DNA of 64,000 nucleotides from Clitopilus passeckerianus (GCA_944990035.1 CALYLX010000079.1:186001-250000), one strand, 5' to 3'. Counted from the first letter of the stretch, positions 11,229-23,629 are shown. The notes: generated by a model not told the origin, from the letters alone. A program made the numbers and translations.

Positions 11229-13353
11229 TAATCCCTGATCGACGAACTGAGATAAAGCAGGGCGGAGAGGAGGCCAGCCTCAAGGACTGGACCCGTGAAC
11301 CCTGTGAGGTTATATGTTCGTGGAGAAAAAATACATCTTTACCGAGTGATGTTCAGGTCCAGGAGATGTTCCCACCGAATCAATCGGTGAAACGCTATGG
11401 CCGTTACAGTTCCACCAGGTCTGATTGGCTGTTCTGGCGTTCAGCGAGAGTCTCTTTCCGAGGAGTATTAATAAATCAAAAGGCTCAAGGGGGAAGCACA
11501 GCATGGGTCAGGTACAGCTTATACGAGGCAGCTAGGCCGAGTGAAGTGTCGTTTAAATTATCTCAAGAGTTTGACACGCTGAGTGAAAGGCAGAGAAATT
11601 CTCGAGAACATCAGGCTGAATCATAAGAGTGGACTTTTGATGAGCAACCAGTACGAGCTTTCATGTTTGATTCATTGGCAGTGTACACGAATGCTTCTCT
11701 TTGTTGAACTTGCGATGAATATGAAGCTTGATGTAGATCATAAGAAAAAAGGCGAGGAGGCCGTGCTGACGGAAGGCCCATGACATCCTGTGGCGCGGCG
11801 GCCAGGCTCTTGCCAAGCAGGGACAAATATCTCAATGAGGGGTGGGCAGTTCCCCATTGACGCTTGTCAGCCGGAATCCTCTTATGTACATACCAGAGAG
11901 TAGGTTACATTTGCCACAGTAATGGGACTTTTTGTAGCTAAATAATCTATCCTCGGTGCTTCATACATGCAGTATAGCGTAATAGCAGCTTAAATTCTCT
12001 TATTTCTCGGCTCTAGCATCAGAAAAGCGTGAAGAATTGCCCGCGTCACGAAATGTGATATGTGCGTGACACGGTGACATGCCCCTAAATGGCCAAAATC
12101 AGAGGGGGAATAACCTTGCAAGGAATAGATCTTTTTCTACGTGACAATTCGGGCTTTAGCATCAGTGAGTAAAATGTTCTAGATAAAGTTTTCCACATTT
12201 CTCATGTTGAGAATTTGCCAATTCTAATGATTGAAATGATGAAAATAGTATATTTTTGACTCAAAAAAATGTAATTCCAGTGTAGAGTAGCCTATAAGGG
12301 AGAAAGAAGAAAAGTACAACATGAGAAATGTAGTTTTAAAAGTATATGTATAACTCACTCCCTTACTCCTTAGCAATTCAAGGACCCCTTGTCGAGATCT
12401 ATAATTTCGAAGCATTTTCTCATTATTTGGCTGGGGATTGTCGGGTTTGACGGTTCTAGCTTACTATAAAAAATATACGATCCGCCCATTTTATCAATCA
12501 TACTATTACAGTAGGATATCTGCTACTGTGAAGCTTGGTATAGGAATGTATAGAGGACAAATTGGGTGGGTCACTCGCGCAGGGGGTTTGGGCTGCTGTT
12601 TGCTTATGTAAGCTATCAGAGCCGCGCCGGCTTTTGCGGGGATTGCCCACTCCCATAATCTCATCGCCGTTCAGATGTTAGCAACCATCTCATTGTGCCT
12701 CAGTAACGACGACAACGACGACAACGAAAGGTTGTCCTTGCTTATAACCAACAAGTGCCATTGACTGGGATCTTGGCTGCCTTCAAATCTCCCAGTGCTG
12801 GGTGGCCATTTCTGGCGACAATGGATGTGTATGTTGCCAGAAAGGCGCACAGTTAACGGCACATCTTCGGGTCATGCCCGAGTGCTGCTCATCGAGCGAG
12901 CTGGAGCACATGGTATCAAATTCTACTCTCGCTACTCATGAGAACCGAGAGCCAGCACAACACTGCAACAATAAGTTAGTTGGCCTGCAAATTCCTCATC
13001 AGACTTGCCATCCTCGAGACGGAGCTTGAACACCTTCTGAGATTTCAAATGTGAGAAAGACGAAGTACAAAAACTGCTCGTGAACCACGAGTCGCTGTTG
13101 TATATGTACGTGATATTTTGTCTGCTATCCGTATGCTCTGGTCTGACCTTTATCCTGCTTCCAGGTTCAGGCAGCACATAGGTCTATCATATCGTGGATT
13201 CGCAGACTTCTGCTTTGGCACGGAGTCCAACCTGTCAAGTGATAATGTGCTTCTGAAGTCGCGGGCCGGCCAACATCCCGTCGCTGCATGCGAGATTTTG
13301 TGGTATAAATTGCAAGAACCACGTCCCAGTCCTTCAGATTCCATCGACCGGAA
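11229..13353. other. Gene-free stretch with an AT-rich block
   Basis: About 2.1 kb without a recognisable gene. The part at roughly 12150-12520 is clearly richer in A+T than the rest and contains runs of A and T on both strands. A GACAAC-type microsatellite-like run lies near 12706-12726. The last few hundred bases are the 5' flank of the first esterase gene. Confidence 0.5.
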
Positions 13354-14451
13354 ATGCAGCACCTCCTCAACCTATTGTTACTCCTGGCAGCGTCGAGCGC
13401 ATCACATGCCGCGGCAGCCAGTGTGCCTGCCTCCTCATTCGTATTGGTAGGAGATAGCACCACTGCTCATGAGTACGTTCATTGCCACTGTGCCGAGATG
13501 AATGCTGACAGCAGCTTTTCCTCTAGTGGTGGATGGGGCGACGGCTTCTGCGGTTCTGCGGAGACCAACAACACTGCAGTAGTCGTGGCTGGCACCCCTT
13601 GCAACAATCTTGCTCACAGCGGTGCCACGACCGGGACTTTCGTTGCAGATGGGTACTGCGCTTCCTTGCTGTTCTCTCAGTCCGTCTGCTAACGTTTTCC
13701 TATGGTCCAGATATTTTGCCACCGCTCTTGCTGCAATCAAAGCTGAAGTCGCCAAAAAGCGGAAAACATATGTGACAATTCAATTCGGCCACAACGACCA
13801 GAAGATTGCTCCTCCCGAATCCATGGCCGCGAATTTGACATCTATGGTGGCTCAGGTTCGGGCTGCAGGCGGAGAGCCTGTCCTCGTCACTCCCCTGACA
13901 CGTCGAAATTTCTTCTCCAACGGAACGGTCGACGATATCCTTGGTCCCTGGGGTGATGGTGAGTGACTCCTCAGCTTCCTGGCTCCCGAACCTTGTCGAG
14001 ATAGATCCAATTTTTAGCCACCAAAGCCGTTGCTGCAGCGGAGAAAACACAGCTTATCGAGTTGCTGGCTACCTCAATCAAATATGTGAGCTACAGTGAT
14101 GGCTCCTGAAGATGCTTGACGCTGACCATTCGATACTGTTCTAAGATCACCGCTATTGGATCTACCAGCTCGCATGTGTTGAACTTGAGCCCTAGTGATA
14201 ATACCCGTAAGTTTCCCGTTTTACTGCAAGAACTACCGCCTCACCTTCATCTGCTACTCTAGATTTGAATCCGAATGGTGCTACTGTATTTAGTCGGTAT
14301 GTATCATGTTCCCGGCGCAGGACCAAATCGCTCAGTTCATTTTTCTAGAATGGTTGCAGACTTGTTGGATGCCAGTTATCCTGGCCAGTTGCCTATCCTG
14401 AAGGACCCAAAGTTGTCGTACAACATTTCGCATGGAATCCCGTCATACTGA
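13354..14451 (+). CDS. Secreted SGNH esterase, rhamnogalacturonan acetylesterase-like, copy 1
   Basis: A secreted deacetylase-like enzyme of the SGNH/GDSL fold, closest in layout to carbohydrate esterase family 12, which removes acetyl groups from pectin rhamnogalacturonan. The first 20 or so residues (MQHLLNLLLLLAASSASHA) form a signal peptide. Block I is FVLVGDSTTAH with the nucleophile Ser; the exon junction gives GGWGDGFC. Block III is FGHND. Block V is formed across an intron as DNTHLNPNG, giving the catalytic Asp and His. Six short introns are evident (for example one starting after GCTCATGA near 13471). The C-terminus reads YNISHGIPSY. All catalytic blocks are present, so the enzyme should be active. 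Followed about 450 bases downstream by a paralogue. Confidence 0.9.
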
Positions 14452-14903
14452 AGTTGATATGCATCAAAACCTCACGGTTTATTCTCCTTCGCCGAACTTA
14501 GGCCAATCCTCAGTACTACCCAATATGTCGTACGACTTAGACCCAAAATAAATCGTGTTTTCATGAACTAAGCCGCATGGCCCGTCCCCTCTACCAGGCT
14601 TTTACGGCCCCCAACGTTCCGCATTTGCATCACGGGTCCAATCATCTCTTGCTCGAACTTCTCGCCAATCGCTCCCGATTTTCACATCTGGAGCCTCGAT
14701 TTTGAGAAACGATGATCGCGATGTCTCGCGTGGCATCTACCCAGCAACATCCGCTGCGACGACTCGGGCACGGAGCTAATCGTGTCAAGTGACGAACCCC
14801 TCTCAAGAAGGCGGCCCGGGCGTCGACCGGCAATTCTGCGAGATGGCATTATAAGAAGTGAGAGCAGCGGCGTGCACTGTGGTTCGACTACCATCCGAAA
14901 GAT
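14452..14903. other. Spacer between the two esterase genes
   Basis: This is the 3' flank of copy 1 and the promoter region of copy 2. No gene is seen. Confidence 0.6.
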
Positions 14904-16007
14904 ATGATGCATCTCGTAAAAGGCCTTCTATCTGTTCTCGTCGCCTCTCAGGTCGCGTTTGCAAGGCCGAAGGTGACGCCTACCTCGTTCGTGTTGGTTG
15001 GGGACAGTACAACTGCGAACACGTTTGTCATACCATGAGCTTCTTTCTGAGCCGCTCTAATCTAAATCACTTGCAGGACGACAGAGAATAGCGGAGGATG
15101 GGGCAATGGACTATGTGGTTCCACCATTACCGGCAATATTGCCTCAGTGGTAGCTGGTACACCCTGCATCAACACGGCGCACAACGGTGCAACTACAGGC
15201 ACCTTCGTGGCTAATGGGTCAGTTCCAATTTCCGAAGCCCGATATAGCCCTAATGAAGAGAGTCTACAGATACTTCGCCCTCTCCCTGGCTGCGATAAAA
15301 GCGGAGGTCGCCAAGAAACGGAAAACTTATGTTACTATTCAGTTCGGCCACAATGACCAAAAGATAGCTCCTCCGGAATCTATGGCGGCAAACCTGACGT
15401 CCATGGTAGCACAAGTTCGTGCTGCTGGAGGCGAGCCTGTGCTTTTCACATCTTTGACCAGGAGGAGCTTCAACTCGAATGGAACCGTGGCTGACACCCT
15501 TGGCCCATGGGCAGACGGTGAGTCTCGACAAGGCCTCATGGTCCCCAAGTAGATGCTCAATTCTAGACCTTTTTAACAGCGACCAAAACTGTTGCTGCCT
15601 CCCAGGGTACCCATTTAATAGACCTGCACCAGGCCTCAATCGATTACGTGAGTTTTGCATCTCCCTGCAACGAGCTGGGATTGATCCATGCCTTCACCAG
15701 GTGGAAGCCATTGGCCCTGACCACGCTCACATTTTAAATAGAACACCTGACGACAACACCCGTAAGTTCAAGGGATAGTGGTATATGCAACCCTTTATTA
15801 ATGTAGTCACTATAGATCTCAACCCCAACGGCACGACTGTCTTTGGCCGGTGAGTATATCTTACCCCTCGGGTTGCACCAGTCCCGCTGATATCACCCTT
15901 CTAGCATGGTTGCCGACCTTCTAGCTGCCAGTTATCCCGGCCTTCTGCCTATTGTCCCAAACGCTGCTCTGTCGTACAATATTTCACATGGTATCCCATC
16001 CTTCTAG
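14904..16007 (+). CDS. Secreted SGNH esterase, rhamnogalacturonan acetylesterase-like, copy 2
   Basis: This is a tandem paralogue of the gene at 13354. The N-terminus MMHLVKGLLSVLVASQVAFA is a signal peptide. Block I reads FVLVGDSTTAN, the first splice joins it to TTENSGGWGNG, block III is FGHND and block V is DDNTHLNPNG, again formed across an intron. The C-terminus is YNISHGIPSF. Intron positions match copy 1. One central segment, from LAAIK to GGEPVL, is identical in protein to copy 1 over 53 residues, although many codons differ at third positions. That points to an older duplication under strong protein constraint. Two in-frame ATGs open the gene (14904 and 14907); either may serve. Confidence 0.9.
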
Positions 16008-16369
16008 CGAGTATCTTGTATAGCTTTGTAAAAGTCGGCAATTTTGATGATGGGTTGAAGCTTGATTTTATTCGTGATAGCGAAAGCCTTATATATGTCG
16101 TACTTGTCAGATCCAGCGATGAGATAGAGAATGCATGTGTATCATCAAAAGTCCTGAGGAGATGGGTATGAGATTGTATAGAGGATGGGCAGATGAAACG
16201 ATGACGAAATGAAATGAGAAGAATCGTAAAGTAATAGGGTGAAAATCGTTCGAAACGTAAGGAAATGCAGGCTCGCTGCTTTCGGAGAAATACATTGAAT
16301 CCCGAAATCACATAATCTAGCAGGAGAGAAAGATGATCGTGGCAGACAGAATAAACCAGGGGAAACTGT
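16008..16369. other. Convergent 3' region
   Basis: This region lies between the esterase copy 2 (+) and the G-alpha gene (-), both reading into it. It contains no gene and presumably holds both 3' ends. Confidence 0.6.
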
Positions 16370-18401
16370 TCATACAAGGTCTGCATTCTTGAGGTGTTCC
16401 CGTAATATACTGTCTCGCACTGTTTTGAGGGTCGTGGCCGTAGCCCGAGTATCCTGCAAGGGGTTCAGAAACGTCAGCCGCGAAGCCCGCACAGGGTTCA
16501 AGAAAATCCATACCGTTACGGAGGTTGCGTAGAAGTAACTGGTTCGAGGCTCAGGACTGTGCTGGCGCAGGGTATCCTTGAATTTGTCCTTCAGGTCTAT
16601 CAACATTCAGTTAGCAGAGCCCGCAGCAGGTGCATATGGTGATTGACGTACATTTGACAACGGCAGAAGGTTCGTTTGGTCTGTCGCCATAGCTTGGCAG
16701 GAAGTTCTTGACCTGAATGCCGGCTCTAAGTTTTCGTTTCAGGATGTCGCATTTGTTGAGGAAGAGGATCATGGTGGCCTTCGCGAGCAGCTTGTTTGAG
16801 CAGACGGCATGCCACAGGATGAAGGAGTCTTCAAGTCTGTTGACGGAGGGGTCTTCCAGTAGTCGTTCATCAAAGCACGATATTGCTTGAGCAAATTATC
16901 AGAATCTCGTCTACTGCAAAAAAACGTCTGGATGCTTACGTGCAACTGCAGGTTCAGAGAGTCAGCAACGATGAGATATGAACAGGAAAAAGACACGTAC
17001 GGAAGATTACAGCATTGACGTCTTCAAAGTAGGGGAACCACGCATGTCGCTGCTCTATTGTCAGCAGCTGAGCGCAGAACGCTACCACAACGACATACCG
17101 TCGTCCGAGAACCGCCTACGTCGTATAGAATCCACTCGTGACCGAAGTCTGGTCCCAGGCCGATGTCTGACAGAGAACATAAGCATGTTGGCGAGGAAAG
17201 TCAAAGGGAGCACTTACTGCTTAGGAATCCGCTTCCTAACCCAGAACTCTGCACGGATTGATCGAACTGGATTCGATGCTCTTGAACGCCAAGTGTTCGG
17301 AGGCGGGCTCGAACGACATCATCGTCTGAAGGTTCATAGCTTCTTGTTGCTATCCGGTCTAGGTCATTCAAGAAGCTGGAGGGAAGTTTAATCAGTCATG
17401 AGTGCCCAAGAGGAAACAACTAGCTTACAATCCAGCAGCATCCTCGATCCTCATACGTCGCCTCTTCAACACTTCTTTCACGACGCCGTCTTCCCATAGC
17501 GCATTCATGTCCTCCCGGCACTGAGCAATGATCTCCGTCGCTTCATCAATCACCTCCTCCGCAAGCTTGCTATGCTGGCTCGGTGGTGTACTCGTGAACA
17601 CCGTCTTCCAACCATGCACACCAAACTCCTTCGGTGACCGGTTCGTGCTCTCCTCCAGAACGCCGCCACCTCCACCAAATGCACCAACCGAAGTGCCATC
17701 GAACACGACCTCGTCCGTTCCAGCACCCAGCCTTCGCTTCAGATCCTGCTCCACTCTTCGAAGAGGGCCCAACCGACGACGTAGGACGAAGTGATGTTCG
17801 CCTAGCTGGATCCTGGGCCCGGCGCTGGCCTCCACCGCATCTTCTGGTCTTTCAATGGTCACAACACTATCTTGAGTGTCAGTCGAAGGCCTGCTTTGAT
17901 GTCGTCCTCCTCCCGCGTTGGGGTCGAAGTTATAAGGATAGGCTTGCAGTTGGAGAGAGGACGTTGGGAATGGTGGCAGAGGGTCGCCATCAGCTTCTGC
18001 TTGAAGAGTGTCGAGGATGGTGAGGACGGTCCTGATCAAGTTGAGCTGGATGACAGATCTCCAGGATTGACGTTCGGCCTTCCACGCAGTCCGTGCGTAT
18101 TTCAGGCGAAAGTCTGCAAGAACGTGATTTAGCAGGCGCTTCTGTCCAAGCTAGTGAGAAACATACTTTTGAGAGTCGTACTTTTCCCGCTTTCGCTTTG
18201 CCCAAGGAGCAGAACCTTCACGGTGCTCTTGTCCTTCTTCTTCATAGCGGCACGGTCCTGTTTGATCTGTTCGTCGATCTTGTCACTGACACGCTTCTCC
18301 TCCGCCTCTCGTGTGAGCCTTGCCTGACGCTGCTCAGGGGTCTCACCGGGCGGTGGCTGGGTGAAGACAGCGAAAGGATCTGTTGAGTCGGTTGCACCCA
18401 T
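16370..18401 (-). CDS. Atypical G-protein alpha subunit
   Basis: The heterotrimeric G-protein alpha subunit binds GTP and relays receptor signals at the plasma membrane. The start MGATDS fits an N-myristoylation site (Gly2, Ser6), but there is no Cys3 for palmitate. The P-loop is GQSESGKST, where classical subunits have GAGESGKST. The helical domain is enlarged by a Pro/Ser/Gly-rich insert, roughly from DGDPLPPFPT to GAFGGGGGV. Switch I reads RLRTLGV, keeping the catalytic Arg and Mg-binding Thr. Switch II reads DVGGSRTT: the catalytic Gln is replaced by Ser. NKCD (in LFLNKCDIL) binds guanine, and ATSVTDT stands for the TCAT loop. The C-terminus is LKNADLV. Basidiomycetes carry several divergent G-alphas of this kind. 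The gene has many short introns, and the coding parts read through. Confidence 0.9.
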
Positions 18402-19656
18402 GGAGGTAGAGGGCGAGAAACGTTGGAGTGGGTGAGGAGGAAAAAGGTCGATGGTTTTTGTCGGGGCTTCTTTTTAGGAAGTCGACGTGACCCTGAAGTG
18501 AACTGGGGTAACGCTTGAATAGGGAGGCTTCGCTATAAGGTAGAGATGGTTGAGAGGTGACGTTATCTAGATTCATATGTTGAGGCATACCTATTAGTTA
18601 TGAAAGAAGCTCGCTGCCAATGCTTCGATTGGAAGTGTTGGAACGATAACTTGGCACAATCCCTTTTGAGGCACCGAGATGTGTTCTACGTGAGAAAGTC
18701 TCCCTGTCGTGATGATATCGTTAGCCTTGACTGTGTCGAGCAATTCGGTCAAGTCTGATGCAGAAGAGAAAATGGGGTTACGCTACACGAATCCGTTCGG
18801 GCCGAGAGCGTCAGCAGACGCGAGGGTTGCCGCATCATTGACCAGACTTCCCCGTCACAGACGACAGGGGAAACGAGACAATGCCCAGGTGACTCCTTAA
18901 GAGACATATCAAAGCAAATTCACAGGAGTTGAAAAAAATGTGGCAGACGACCTGTTGATCGCTAGGTGTGTGTTGGAAAGAATGATGCAACCGCCACTGT
19001 ACTCCGCCGATATGTGGGATCGAACGGAGAATTCTGGATTTTCATTGAGAATGAAGTACCCAAACTTACCGAGTACCGAGAGGTTCGGATAGGCAGAAAA
19101 GTGATTCGCGTGTCGAAATCTATTGAACGACGGGCTTCTGTGGAGGGGGAGAGGTGTGAGCAGTTGATGCGAGATATTGGCAGTGCAAAGAGTGGAAGAA
19201 AGGAAGGAAGAGCCCCAGACGAGCCTCCCAGGCTATATACCCTTCGCGAAGGAGACATTGATTCAAAAGGGTAGCACCCGCGGGGAACTCGAATATACGT
19301 ACATGCATGATGTTGAACCAAAATTTTCCGTGCCCTGACTAGAATGCAGGCAAACTCCTAGAGGATCGGGGAGTACACGAACCAGCCTCGTGTCTTCCCA
19401 TTGCATTAATCTCCAGTCTTCTCCCTGTACATGTGGTTGCGGATGTCGCCTTTCCGACGGCGTTTCAGCACGAAAAGCTGTCGAGAACGTAAAGGCGGTC
19501 GTTGTCGTTGAGGACAACAATCAAACCGCTGGAGGGCGGCTGGGCGCCTATTCCGATCAGTCAACCGGCCCGTTTTCAGGTTGCCGGCCTCACTTTCTAT
19601 CCCTCCTTGGCAGAGCGACCATCTATAAACCAAGTCTTTCTGGGATAATGGCCTAA
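18402..19656. other. Promoter side of G-alpha; no gene recognised
   Basis: About 1.25 kb of 5' flank for the G-alpha gene plus the 3' side of the broken gene at 19657. Open frames on both strands at 18966-19320 overlap each other and have no motif I recognise. Confidence 0.5.
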
Positions 19657-20400
19657 TTACTGCTTAGAAGCTTTCTTCCAAGCCAGCTCTATGAAGGTTG
19701 GAAGTCTCTTCATTTCCTGAATGAAGCCGCGGTATTTCACGCTTACACTTGGTGTCCTGATCGTTTTGATGATCCTGGATGCGCCAAAACGCTTGCCTGT
19801 CCACCCTTTGCCGCCGCCTTCATTGCAGCCGGCACTTGACTAAATTGCGGGAGGGTCAAAGTGCTGTTTCGCAGATGTCCTCCTGATGACTCACAACTCA
19901 GGTCCAACAATGACGCGTTTTTGAACTCATTCCTCAGGGGGGTGAATACAAACTTGGAGAAAACTCCATTTCGAAATTCAACAGCCTTCGGGCGCGCTGC
20001 ACTTGGCTGCTTCTGACCCACGATTCACTCTATTTTTTTGCCCGTGAGACGGACGATCCTTACCCTCTTCGAAAATGACACGCAGCCTGCTGCCATGATA
20101 CGGCCGCACGTCGCTTGCTCAATGACACTGGCAATCTCGGAGAATACTGGATGTTTTTCCCAGCACCGTCGGTCCTGGCTAGCGAGCTGCTGTAAAGTAT
20201 GGAGCAGCGTAAGCAGATCGCAGTAAAACGCCTCGACATCAAAATCCTCCGTGCCCCCGGTAGTTTTTCATGTTTTCGACCTTCGAGTCGATATAGTGAT
20301 CTACCTGCGGCCTTGGCGTAAGAGTGTACACAAATCCCAGGCTTCCCAGGAATTCCCGGCGGCCCGCTGGTATTTCCCTATCCAGAGACTTCTTGCCGAA
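19657..20400 (-). pseudogene. Unrecognised protein, probably a broken gene
   Basis: Protein-like sequence is visible on the minus strand, but I do not recognise the family. From 20390 it reads GKKSLDREIPAGRREF.. VENMKNYR, then continues in another frame as TEDFDVEAFYCDLLTLLHTL and EIASVIEQATCGRIMA. The shift falls at a run of five G residues (near 20254-20258), consistent with a one-base insertion. A donor site follows SFSKR. Downstream exons give VEFRNGVFSKFVFTPLRNEF and, after an acceptor near 19840, GKGWTGKRFGASRIIKTIR and a C-terminus FIELAWKKASKQ with stop at 19657-19659. No start codon is found in front of the first segment. Either this is a truncated pseudogene or an intron covers the shift. 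Confidence 0.5.
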
Positions 20401-21919
20401 TGCACCACCAGATGTTTACATTAACGAATGAATAATATTGCACACTACTAATTATATACGGTCTCGAGGGGAAAAGGTATCCACTACTACGAGACCTTAC
20501 TATCCAAGTTATCGTCTTTCCAGGCGTATTACAACATCAGTCCCAAGAGCAACGATTGGTCCAGCACAAGTCCAGTTTAGGCCAGCCAGCAGCCTGGGAG
20601 GCCTACCTGCGGCATTGTCCAGCTCCAGTTCATCGCACCATATGTACAGGGGGTAGGATAAAAAAAATGATCGTGGTGACTCCAAGACTTGTAGGAGAGT
20701 CAGTGAAGTCGGTCCTGTATGTACAGGAGCTCGATGAGCAGGTTGACAGCTCAGTCGTCGTCCTCGTCGACGCACTTCCTCTTCATTGAGATATGGGAGG
20801 AGACCAGTTTGCTCTGGGTCAAGAAATAGAAAAGTGGTCTGATTAGTGGATAGGCGAAACAGCTATCACCACACGGACTCACAGGAACAACAGACGGCCT
20901 GGGAACCCATCTCAGTGTGGAGAAGTGAGTCGAGGACTCGATGATGGAGCAGGGTGTGAGCGGAGACCTGAACCTGGAGGAGCGGTGGCGAGAGGTCGGC
21001 GAAGAGGTAGGGCTTGGGCTGTCGCTTCGACGAAGTTGAGAGGAGCTACTCAGATCTGTAGAGATTGAAAGAACGCCTGGAGAGAACGAGAAGGGATCTA
21101 AAGAAGCTCGCTTAGATCAGTCGACTGTTATCTGCCACGTCCTTGACGACGGCAACGTACTGCGATTAGTAGGTGGAACAGAGATCAAACGAGTGTCTGC
21201 AGCAATATCCTGCATTTTGAGGTAAGTTGCTTGATGGAAAAAGGTGGGTATAGGAAAGAACGAAAGTCGTCCTGAGCGAGGAGGCTGCGGGAGACGGGGA
21301 GAAAGTGGTGTCGGGGATTGAAGGCGTTTATAATACCCCCAGTACAGCCAGCACTTTGGCCTTGCTTGTCACCGTGATTGTGTTGGCAGGCCCCAGGTGG
21401 TCCTTCATTATCAAGGCACTGTGTTGATACTCAGCCGAATAACAGACGCTGGTCCGGCAGATGGACTCTTGGGTTTGAGGCGCTGACACAAACGTTGGTG
21501 AGGCTAGGTCAGACCGCAAAGGCCATCCAATGCTTCAAAACCGTATACGTTAGAGGGTCGGAAACAGATTGTATGGTCGAACACGATTCCCTACAAAATT
21601 TGACGATGCAGCCACAAGGGTCCTAATCCTATGGAGTAACTGGTCAAGAAATGGGGTTTAGGCAGGCGCCGCGATCAGTCCATGATTGAGAGCCCAAGCG
21701 CTGATTCCGGCATGGCTGATAACGGACTTCTGCATCCGTGCAAAGGCGAGCCTATGGGCAATACATTCTTCTAGGGAAAGATGTCGGAGAACCAGAAATA
21801 AAGGAAAACGGCACATAGGTATAATAAACGAAAACAAGATGTTTACAGAACGAAACAGAAAAGTGTGATATACTGGAAGGTACTTTTCGTCATCTTCGTA
21901 TTGTATAGAGGGTGACCAT
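20401..21919. other. No confident gene
   Basis: A minus-strand frame at 20775-20509 has no recognisable domain. Near 20911 an ATG reading MGSQAVCC is followed by a consensus donor, which might open a tiny spliced gene, but I cannot close it. The right end is the 3' flank of the Vps74-like gene. Confidence 0.4.
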
Positions 21920-23423
21920 TCAAAGTAATGAGTCAAGCTTAGAGAGCACCTCCAACACGCCTGCAACCAGTTCAAATCCAAGGTCCTCGTCTCCCAAGCT
22001 CTCCTTCTTCACCTCCTGGACCAATCCCATCACCGCCTCTCTACCGCCGACCTCTCCACCACCAGCAATCCTGGGAGTCTCTCGTCTCCTCCTGCTGGCC
22101 GAAGGTGGGCCATTAGCTGGGCCATCCCCAAAGATGCCGTTCCCCTCCCCTACGCCGAAAGGCCAGACCGCAAATTCACCCAGAATTTCGTCACATCTGC
22201 CGAAAGCAGCCTCCCTATCTTCATATGTGAGCCTGCCAAACGCGTTATCTAGCACGCTGGCTGCGTAGGCAGCACAAACAAGGCAGACAGCGCGCAGCGC
22301 CCGGCACTGGGTGCCTTCCCGATCCATAGCAGAATTCGGTATAGCGGAGGTGGTTGTAGTGAGGAGTGACACCACCCGGGACACCAGCTGCTCTTTCACG
22401 CGAACATCGGCCACTGGATGTGTTGCCATGTCGAAGAGCAGGAAATTCCGTTTTTCGGTGCGCAGGACACCCTTGTCCACCAGGCCTTTTGCCAGTCGCT
22501 CCCGGACTTGCTTAAGCTGGAATCCGATTTTCATGACATTCCATGTTTCACCTGTAGGGCAGGTTTTGAAAGTCAGATCCGCAAATACGAGTATGAGAGC
22601 ATAATGCAGGGGAAGTGGGAGGGGCGGGGAGTCGCATGGAGCTCTCCTTTGGCGAGGAAACGATGGGGAGGCAAGAGAACAAACATACCACTAAGTAGAT
22701 CTATCCAGCTATTGATGCCCAGCTTTTCGTCACCTTGGGTCCTGATCATTTTAAGAGCTTCATCTAGGATGGTTTCTCCCGTTTGGCGGTCGTCTATGAC
22801 CTCAATTAAGCGGTCAGGTAGAGGTAGTCGCCGCCGATGTGGGTCCTTGACAAGAGCAATTCTTCTACGAAGAGCAAGCTCTATCAGAATACACCCTCGT
22901 AGGGCATAGGATATGTTGTCGTTCCAAAACGACAGGTAGCCCTAGAAGTAAACTTTCATTAGACGGGATTAGAGACTTTGAAGCGAAACCAAAAGCGGGT
23001 GTCTGCGCTCCAACAGCAGTCCTATCGTTCTGCCCAAAAGCGCGATAGCACCTCCAGAACAGAGGCTCTTGGGGCGCATCTGCGACGAAAATAACAACAT
23101 GTAGAAAACAGCCTTACCTGCTTGTCCTTGAGGCCTAACAGCAGCACCTCCTCCATTATCGTCAACCATGGCAGCTTTCCTCCTACCCTCGACTCCTCCG
23201 TTGCGTCTACCTCCAGATCTCGTGGGTCATAAGCAATCCTGTTTCCGCCAGCAAATGCAGATCCAGCATGGGTATGAGAGCCAAGCTGTGACGAAGATTG
23301 CTCGCTCGCGGTCCTGGCCACTCTTGGTGCTCGGTCTTCGTCGTCGGCTCCTGGGCTTCCACTCCGGCTGTTGGAGCCTCCTCCCGCAACGCGCCTCCTT
23401 GATAGTCCTCCGGCAGCAGACAT
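21920..23423 (-). CDS. VPS74: Vps74/GOLPH3-like Golgi phosphoprotein
   Basis: This is the fungal homologue of GOLPH3, a peripheral Golgi protein that binds PI4P and retains glycosyltransferases through COPI. Exon 1 (23423-23118) encodes a Ser/Arg/Gly-rich N-terminus and the start of the GPP34 domain, [16 protein letters not shown]. Exon 2 begins at 22941 with [20 protein letters not shown] and runs through [20 protein letters not shown] and WIDLLSG. After an intron near 22690-22554, exon 3 gives [39 protein letters not shown] and the helical C-terminal part. A low-complexity Gly/Pro/Arg loop (near [13 protein letters not shown]) is inserted in the C-terminal half compared with yeast. The gene appears intact, and the ATG at 23423 is the first in frame. 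Confidence 0.93.
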
Positions 23424-23629
23424 GGCTGGCTAGCGCGTGTTGCTCGCTGGTGCAATGGTGAGATGTGTGGTCGCACTTGAGCCTGGATTTCACAGTGACA
23501 GCGATGTTGTCGGACTGCGCATGTCGGGAATCGGCTGCTGCTGTGTGTGTGAATATTTGCCCCTTGAGAGTCGAGGCACAGGCTCAGCCACCCTTTCATG
23601 CCGATATGTGTGGAATAAACGTTATCTAG

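Noticed and set aside
17528..18132. Plus-strand open frames antisense to the G-alpha gene
   Set aside because: They are shadows of the coding exons; the minus-strand reading has clear G-alpha motifs.
21912..22909. Plus-strand frames opposite the Vps74-like gene
   Set aside because: Antisense shadows; the GPP34 domain is on the minus strand.
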